A stretch of 64,000 bases of DNA from Sarcocystis neurona (Eukaryota; Apicomplexa; Conoidasida; Eucoccidiorida; Sarcocystidae), in NCBI GenBank assembly GCA_000727475.1, contig KL647314.1:1270812-1334811 (forward strand), read 5' to 3'. Numbering within the stretch: position 1 is the stretch's first letter; every line of letters begins with the position of its first letter. Shown piece after piece: positions 21,266 to 30,200 of this stretch. Position numbers and translations under genes: made by a program. The notes under the pieces were generated by a model, which saw nothing but the letters and a program-made list of their open reading frames with translations, was not told the DNA's origin and searched no databases.

Positions 21266-24200
21266 TTACTGCAGCTGCTGCCCCACAGCACGACACTGCA
21301 GCTGCTGGGGTTTCGCAGCCCTCCATACGAGGCGCGTCACCATCGGCTGCTGTTGGACTCTTCGCGACGCTGCTGCTGCTGCCCGAACGCTGGCTGTTTC
21401 TGCTGCAGTACGATTGTCTGACGCGGCCGCAGAAGGAAATGCTGCTTCCATTGCTGACGACAAATGCGGCGCTACGGCGATACTAGCGGAATCGCCCCCG
21501 CATGCAGCTGGAGCTTCCGAAGCAGCGTCACACATCTCCGAGCCAGGCGCAGTAGCTGCGGAAAAGACGACGTCTGTCCCGGTGTCGTCCACACTGTAGT
21601 AGCGGGTAGTTTGCCTCGGGCTGCTAAAGGCCGAGACTCCGCAACTCATCCATGTTCCCTCCTGCGCGGTGCACCCTCCTGCTGCGGTTTCCCCTGATGC
21701 GACTCTCTCTGGTGCGGCGGCTCCTGCTGGGGCTGGAGTAGTAGCTGCCGCTGGTGCTATCGTTGGGAGTGCTCCTGCTGTCGCTGCCGTTGCAGTCGCT
21801 GTTGGCTGCCGGTCCCAGTGTGTGAACACCTCTGGCTGTCCTCGAGCTTCACCAACCACAAGGTCACCTGCAGCCTGATGCCATCGGCAGCGCCGTGTAC
21901 TCGGACCACCACTACAAGTGGTGCCCCGGCGTGTGTCGACTCTTTTGCAGAGTGAGTTACACCTGCTACCGGCACAGCGGCTGGTACAGAGAAGTGCGTC
22001 GGCTGACTGCTGCGGCACCGGCGTGGCAGGGCTGAGGCCGTCGGGGCAACAAGGGCAGGACGCTACGAACACTTGCTGCAGCCCTTGCGAAAATGAGTGC
22101 TGTCCAGACTCTATCTCACGTGCACTTGTTGCGAGTGCAGCAGGTGCTAACATCCCTCCTCTTTTGAAATATGCAGGAATGCCGCCACAGCGACTGGCTG
22201 CTGTGCTTGCGTTGCTGGAGCCGCTCCTGGTGCTGCTGCTCCTGCTGCTGTTGTTCCAAGCGCATCGCCTTCTGCTGCTGCACCTGCTGCAGTCTGTCAA
22301 GTCACTGTGGTCGCACGTGGTTGCCTGGGCGCTCCACGGAGAATCTGTAGGTGTTACCACCAGACAGACTCCTGCTGAGGCTGTTGAACTACATATTCTC
22401 TGTGGCGCCAGCAGAGGAGGCAGCTGAATCCTATTCACACTTTTACTCCGCGCGAGACTTCGTCGTGTTACTACTGAACCACTTGTTTCCTCTCGGCTTC
22501 CTGCTGGGGCACAGGCAGGAAACAACCGATTCCCCTCAACGGGCTCAGTTCTTGCTGCTGCATTCACGCATACTGTCTTTCTCTCAGATATCCGACTTCC
22601 TGGTGCAGAGGCTCCACGAGCGTCTACTACTACAGGAGGAGGGCAACGTCCTTTCCACTGCTTCGAACCTTCCTCCTTCCCACGCGCAGCTGAGCTCACC
22701 TGCTGGTCTTGATGTGGCAGCTGCTCATTCTGGTGATCCAGCCTTAAATCCTGCTGCTGCTGCTGATTCTCTTTTGGCTGCTGGGGCGGCAGCAGCGAGT
22801 CTATCTGTGACTGCTGCTGCTGCTGAAGCAACATCCTTCCCTGCCGCTGCTGCAGCACTGCGTCCTGTTGACCCTGGGGGTGTTTCTGCCGCAGCGTCGT
22901 ATCCGCTTGCTCTTTCACGGTCTGCAGCACGTACTGTTGATTCTTTGCATCCTGTGTCCCACGCGAAAACACGCAGGGTTCTATGGAAGAGTGGGATGCT
23001 TCTTGGGTTAGCACCTCACTCTTTTTCTGCTCCCCTTTTCCTGGTGCATCATGCTCATGGGGGCCCCACCACTCACCGTCGCATGCCCGGCCATCCAGCC
23101 GTCTCTCTTCGTTGCAGACTGCCACGCTCAGTTGTGTATCCCCGGCTCCGTTGCTTCTGCAATCGCTGCTGCTGTAGTTGTTATCGCTGCTAGAAGGGGC
23201 GCCGGCGCTGCTACATTTGTTGCTCGACTTGTCGTTGCGAGTGTGCACGCTGCTGGGGGTGCTACTGTACACACCAGCGCTGCACCTCCTGTGGATGACT
23301 GCCCTTTTAACAACCAGTGGCGCTGCTGAATAATTATTCTCCACGTACTGGGCATTGGCGAACGCAGGCTCCATGGTCGTCGAGCCTGGTGCGACAGTCT
23401 CATACCGCTGGTCTTGCGGCTGCTGCTGTCGCTGCTCTGAGAACTGCTCGTGTCTTCCCTGATACGGCTGCGGCACTGGGAGTTGCAGCGGTTGAGCAGA
23501 ACCGTCCCCTTCAGGAACAGGACGAGCATCACTAACCGATGCAGTTAAACCAACGGGCACCACCCTGGGCCCTCGTCCCTTCCACGTGGGCGTCCCGCAG
23601 CCAATTGATGCAGCAGCTGAGCCAGCAGCCACTGCAGCAGGGCCAGTCTTTGGCGAGTTCTGCTGCCCCGCTCGCGATGCGTTCGCAGAGAAGCACGCCA
23701 GCAGGTGTTCTGCGTTGACAGTGATGCACCACTTCCCGTCCGTCTGTGCTGGTGTCGTCTCTCCGATAAAAACGTTCTCTTTCCTTCCTGCACTTCTGTG
23801 ACGCCACGCTTCTAGAACAGCGGCAACGTGATCCGATGGTCGAGACCGCAGCCACCACCAGGGAAAGTTCCTCACAGCAGCGTCTACGCGGCTTTCTGCA
23901 GCAGCCGCTTCTACTAGCTTGGTGAGCAGCTCCACACCTATTTGCTCGTTCATGGTTCGCAGTTCCGCCGGTTGCGTTACTGGGAGAGTCATCGCTGCTG
24001 CTGCTGTCGTTGCCGCTATTGCTGCATTACGCCAGCCCACCCTGTCCTCCGCTGCTGCAACTGTTCCAGGAGCAGTAAGCCCGGAACCCCCTTGCGACAC
24101 CGCATCCAGTGCTTCTGGAGCCCACCGCTGCTCTGCAGCAGAACGAACCGCACCAGGAGCACGAATCGCCGCATCATCCTCATAGTCGCCTCCGCTGTAC

Positions 24201-27200
24201 GACTCTGCCAGACAACAGGCTTGCGCTGTTGCTGCAGGGTGTGCTGCCGGGTGCTCTGTTAAGACGCCGGTGCACGCGGTGCCTCCAGTGGCAACTGTGG
24301 CCGCCGTCGGTCTGTCTGCACCAGCAGCTGCCCCGGAAGAGCTTGCGTACGACGCTGCCGCTGCCGCTACTGCTACTGCACGTGGTGGCGAGGATTCTGC
24401 CGCAGCTGCTACACGCGCTTTCCCTGGAAGTGTTGCATCAGCAGGGGGCGGCGTGTCCAGCACTCGTCCAATGCAAGTGGCCGCGCTGGGTTCTCCTTCA
24501 AATTCTGAAGCGATTACAGGGGGTCCGGCGGCTGCTTCCTCCTGCGCCTTGCTGCCGAGTCGCAGGACCGCGCGTTTGCAACGCTCAAAATCCGTCGGAT
24601 GTACGCACAGCCGAAAATCTAGGGCGCGGAGGAAAACTGCTTCCAGCCGATTCATTTCTGCAGGGGCTATCCCTCCTATTCGCGCGTAGTAGCTATTGGC
24701 GAAGTACGTATCGTCAAAAAACTTTGCTGCAACTGTAACGGCGGTCAACAGCAGCCGGTGCGCTTTATATGCGGTGACGCGGAAGTGGACCTTTCCCGAG
24801 TCTCTGCGACGCCGCACTTCATTTTCAGGAAAACAGCAGAGTAGTTCGTCTGCCTCCTGCCGTCCCTGTCCAGACTCCGGCTGCGGCCCTGTAATCTTCC
24901 CATGCTCCTGTTGCACCCACTGTCCCTGCTCACGCTGCTGCTGCTGGCGCCGTGCCTCTTGTTCATGTTCTCGCGATACGTTCTGCTGCCTCTGCCACTG
25001 TTGTTTCTCCTTCGACTGGTTCAGCCGCCATTCCCTCTTCGTCTCACCCCCTCTGGCGAGGTGAAGCGCCTCAACCTGATCCGCGCAACTGCCGTGCGTC
25101 GGCTCCTGATGCTGCTGAAGCCCTACCTTCGCTGCAGATCCTTCCCGTGGGATGCGGTGCGCTGTGAGCATCCGCGCTTCTTCACGCTGTTGTTGCTCCA
25201 CAGCTTGGCCAGAAAGTGGCGCTTCGGCCGTATGAGCCACCATTACCTGCCCACATTGGATCTGCAGTAGAGTCGCCGCTGCTTGCTGCATCTGCTGCTG
25301 CCGCCACGTAATCCGTGAAGGATTCAACTCTGTTCGTTGTTGCGGATGCGCATCCAGCAAATTCTGCTGCAGGTGTTCTTTCTGCAGGTCTCTGTGCTGC
25401 TGGTGCTGCAGCTGCTGCGCGGCATGCTGCCGCAGTGGCTGCGCTGCATGCTGTCGCAGTGGCTGCGCTGTATGCTGCTGCAGTGGTTGTGCTGCATGCT
25501 GCTGCAGTTGCTGTTGTTGGTGGTGTCGCTGCTGAAGTTGCTCCTGCAGCTGCAGTTGCTGCCGCTGCTTCCGTTGCCGCCCGTGAGTCTGCTGCTGCAG
25601 CGTCTGCCGTACCGTTGAATGTATACGCCCGGCGGCTACCGGGAGGCCTGCACCATCGCGTGCCACCTGCACGCTGGTAGCGGCGTCCCCGACGCGTCCC
25701 GGCTCCTGCGGCGACGCCGACGGAAGAGGATAGTGTTGCTCTGGCCTGTGTCGCTGCAGAGCGAGTCCGTGCAAGTTACCAGAGAACGAATGTTGCTGCA
25801 TTTGTCCGTGCTCCGCAGCAGAGTGCCCTGCTACCAGCTGCTGCTTATCAAAGTGCAGCAGCTGCTGCGTGGGCTGCACCTGTGTCTCTGCTCTGTTCCG
25901 CCGTCGGCGCCGGCGTCTGGCACCTGTCTGCTGGACGGACGCGACACTACACCTCACGCCGCCGCCAGCGCTGCTGAAGCTGTTGTTGCTGCTGCTAGCA
26001 CTAGAAGCGCCAGTAGCGGTGTAGTCTGGTTTCGTCTGACACTTAACAGAAACGCTGTCGCTGCGTCCAGAGGTGCTGCTGGAGACACCGTCAGAAGCGC
26101 TGCGGCAAGCGTGCTGCGGTCTTCCTCCCGGGCAACCATACTTCCCAGCCTCTACAGCTGTCAAAACCCCAGCGCAGTCATGCATGCAGTGACCAGCAGA
26201 GTGGCTGCTTGTAAAAACACAACTGCTGCAGTGAGTCTCCCACATCTGGTGTGAACAGCATATTTTCCCGACATCCAGTGCCGGTCGTGCTGTGTTTCCT
26301 CCTGCTGGAGCTGTTCCGCAAAGCTTGGAGATCGTGTCCGCAGTAGCCGCGGTTGGTTCCGCAATTCTGTGTTCCGCTGATATCGCGTTGTCTTCAACTG
26401 CTCTGTCCCGAAGACTTCCTGGGGCTACACGTTCTGTGTCGGCGACTCCTGTCATGTATCCTCTCCAGCGTGCAGCTGCGGCTCGCGGTGCTGTTGTGCT
26501 GGTTGCCGCTGCGGAGTCTGCTGCGTCTTTTGCAGTTGATACGCTGCTTGCTGCAGCGCCCTCTACTGCGCCCACACTCCCAGCTGCTGCTTGTGCTGCG
26601 TTCGCCGCTCCGTGAGTGGCACCTCGTGCACAGAGTGAAACGCCGTGGACTGCTGCTGTCCCTGAAACCGCTGTCGCAGGAATCCCTCCTGCTGGGACAA
26701 CTGCTGGAGCCGCGCTTGTGAGTCGCCCAGCCGCAGCCGCTCCCTCACTGAGGCTTGCCTGAGACCCCCGCGTAATGGTCAACACTTGCACTCGCTGCTG
26801 CGTGGTTTCTGCGGCCGACTGCCTGCTGCTGTTGCTGCTTTGCAGTTGCTCAGTGCCGCCGAACGCAGGGTCAAATTCTCCCACGCGTATCAGTCGTGGG
26901 TCGTCTCTGACTTCGCTCATGCCACTGCTGACGCTGCTGCGGATGAAAGTCGCTGCTATTGCCCCGGATGCTCTCTTCCTTCGTAACCGCCGGCGCCTGC
27001 GCCGCCGCCTTCCCGAGCTTCCTTCTGTAGCTCGGGCGACTGGATTATAACGCTCCGGGTACCACTGCTGTTGCACTTCGTAGTGCTCCTGCTGCTGCTG
27101 CTCTCGCACTCCGTAGTGCTCCTGGTGCTGCTGCTGCTGTTGCCCTTCGTAGGGCTTCTGCCGCTGCTGCTGCCGTTGCACTTGGTAATGCTCCTGCTGC

Positions 27201-30200
27201 TGCTGCTCTTTCACTTGGAAGTGCTCCCGTTGCTGTTGAAGGTGAAGCTCCTGCGGTTGCCGCGACTGCTGCTGCTCGGGTAGTTCCTGACAGTGACGTT
27301 CCAGTTCCACGTCGTGCTGTTGTCTCGGCGATCGCGACTCCACTGGGTCTTCCTGGATAGCCACTGCTTCTCCCCCGTGCAGCTGCTGCGTAGCTGGTCG
27401 GTGCTCCTGCAGCAGCGGCTGGCTTCCCTCTCGACACATCTTCGGCTGCTCGTCTCCTTGCTGCTGTAACTCCCCTTGTTGCTGAATCGTGTTCGGGCAT
27501 GACGTCCTCTGCTGTAGAAGCTGCTGCCAGAGGAAAACTGCCTGTGTCGTTTGCTGTTGTCGTTGGGGGTCATTCGATGCGCACGCTTGACTATGCTTCT
27601 CCACCGCTTGCTGCTGCTGTTGCTGACCGTAGGCCCGTACAACCTGTGGGTGCTGCGCTTGTACAGGCTGATGGTGGCATTGCTGTTCACACAATTGCGC
27701 AGCGTGCGGCTCTACCAGTGAAACTCTCTCCTGCGTGCTGCTGCTGCCAGTGCTGCTTCCGCTGCCATTACTGTTGCTCCCACCGAAGCTGCTGTGACCC
27801 CTTCTGCTGTCGGTGCCACCGCTGCTGCTGCAGCTAGCGGCAGCCGCCGCCAGCGGCGACACCAGCAGGCGGCAGATGTATATGAGAGCGAAAAGAAAGC
27901 AACTCGAAGAGCAGTGGGCAAACCTGGCCAGTCGCTGATTATACGCCTCGAGACTGATAGAAGGTTCCAGGAGAGAGTGGAAGACGGTCAACGGGTCAAC
28001 ATCACCCTCGTGCTCCTCTACTTCGTGCACCGACCGTTCTCCCTGTTCTAACGCGCCCTGCGGTTCGGAGTGGCGCGCGCGCTGCTGCTGCTGCTGACAG
28101 GGCTGTTGCCCATATACGTCTTGCGAAGGCTGTTCCTTGTGATTAAGCAGACCGCGTTCCTGCGGCGGACAGAGCTGCTGACTGTGCTGCTGCAACTGCT
28201 GCAGCTCTCGACTCTGCTGCTGTTCAGGCAGCTGCAAATTCTGCGACTCCTGTTGAGGCGTCTGCTGGCATTGGTCCAGGCTCGTCGGCTCTTGAAGCGT
28301 CTGAGGAGGCCCAGAGTGGACGCGCCCGCGGCGTAGCTGGAGCCAGCAGCAGCACGGACGCTGGATGCTGTTCGCTACATTGTTCTTAAACTCTCTCCTG
28401 CCCGTGGTGCTAGATCTCTTACTGCTGTGGCTGGCACTACCGCTCCTGCCAACGTCGTCACTCTTCTCACCTGCTCTGAGCAAAGCGGCGTACAACTTCA
28501 TCGAATGGTTAGAGGCAAAGCAACTGCAAAAGAAGCAGAGGTTGTCGTTGTCTTCTGCTAATGCTGTCCTTGCGCTGCCCTCTCCCGACGACTGACCGCG
28601 TTGCTGTGCAGTCGGACTGTCGTTTGCCCACATTCTGCCTGCCACCGCAGCTGCTGCGGAAACCTCTGCTTCCCCTGTCCTGCCTTTTGTTTCAGCTTCT
28701 GACGTCAGATTTGTTGCGACCGTCATTGCTGCAACGGCGCTACTAGTCTTCCACGCAGCAGTAGCGTGGACGGCAACCCGAGCGCCGCAGCTGCTGCTCT
28801 GCTTTTCTCTAGCCACACTAAGTTCGCGCTGCTCTCTCCTGCAGCAGCAGCACCAATTTTCCTCTTCGGTCCCAGACCCAGCAGACAGCCGCACCAACAG
28901 CAGAACAGCAGCAGAGACGCCATCCACTATACGTGCTGCTTCGTCGCCTGCTGAGACCGGCTGTTCTGCATTTCCCGATTTCGGACGCCTCTCGCGCTGC
29001 TTCTTCTGGTGACTGCTGTGCTCTTCGCTCTGCTGCTGCTGCTTTACTTTAGTCACCTGCTCCTGCTGCTGTTCGGTTCCTGAAGTCGTACTGTTCTCTT
29101 CCAAGTGCGTCATCTGCCCCTCTTGAGGCTGGTGTTCCCTCTGGGGTACCTGCGTCTCTAGATGCTGTTTCTGCTGCTGCCCCCCTCTCTGATCACCCGG
29201 GTATATAATCTGGTAGGCGACAAGCCGCGGGGCAGACTGGCGTCGGCGCTGCTGTCTTTCTTCTTCTGTAGCTGCTGACGCTCTGGCTTCTCCCACGTGT
29301 GCTGTTGATGCGTCAGCTGCTGCTGGGTGGGCTGCTTGAGTTGGTGATTCTCCCGAAAACGCATTTGTGGACTCCGCAGTCGTAGCAGGTGGACTTGTGC
29401 TAATAACGGCACTGGGGCGACTTTCTACTTCCGGTGTCTCCCGTATTGGTGCCAAGACCCGGATATGGTGGACTCGTTGTTGTACCTGCTGCTGAGGGTC
29501 TTGCTGGTCCTGACTTTCTAACTGCGACCTCATTCCGTCCTCGACTGCATCCCACTGCTGCTGTTGTTGCGATTGATCCTGTTGTTGCTGCGCGTCCTGC
29601 CGCTGCTGGCCGTAGTGCTGCTCGTGTCGCCCTGGTTGCTGCACCTCCTGTAGCTGTCGAAATACAACAGATGTCTCTGTACCTATTTCACTGGCTGATA
29701 CGCCCTGCGTTTCCCCTGCACTGGCTTCACAGGCGAGGAGGGAAGCAGTACGCCCCACGGTCGGAAGCGACCAAGAAAACTCAGTTGTGCTGCCGCTGCC
29801 GTAGTCGTTCCCTCCAAAGCCATTACTATCCTGAACGTCGTTGCTGCCCAAATTATGAATGCTGTCTAGGCGGTAAGCGCTTCTAATGAATTCCTCATGC
29901 GAAGGCTCTGGCTGTTGAAAAGCAACAGAAGCAGAAGAAGGGGGATCAATACGAAGATCTGTCGCTCTTCTTGCTGCTACGTATGTTTCTAGTCCGCACG
30001 GTGTTGAGGCAGCCTCATGCGCATCTGCAGTCCCTTCCCAAATTATTGATGATCCTTCACGTGCTGCAGTAGTTTCTCTGCAGGTGCCCATTACCCTTCC
30101 GCGTGACGCTTCTAGTGCTGTTTTGGCTTCTGTTGCTGCCGCAGCTGCAGCTGGCGGTGCTGCTGCTTCCTGCAGGATCCACGAGGGCTCGCTAGATTCC

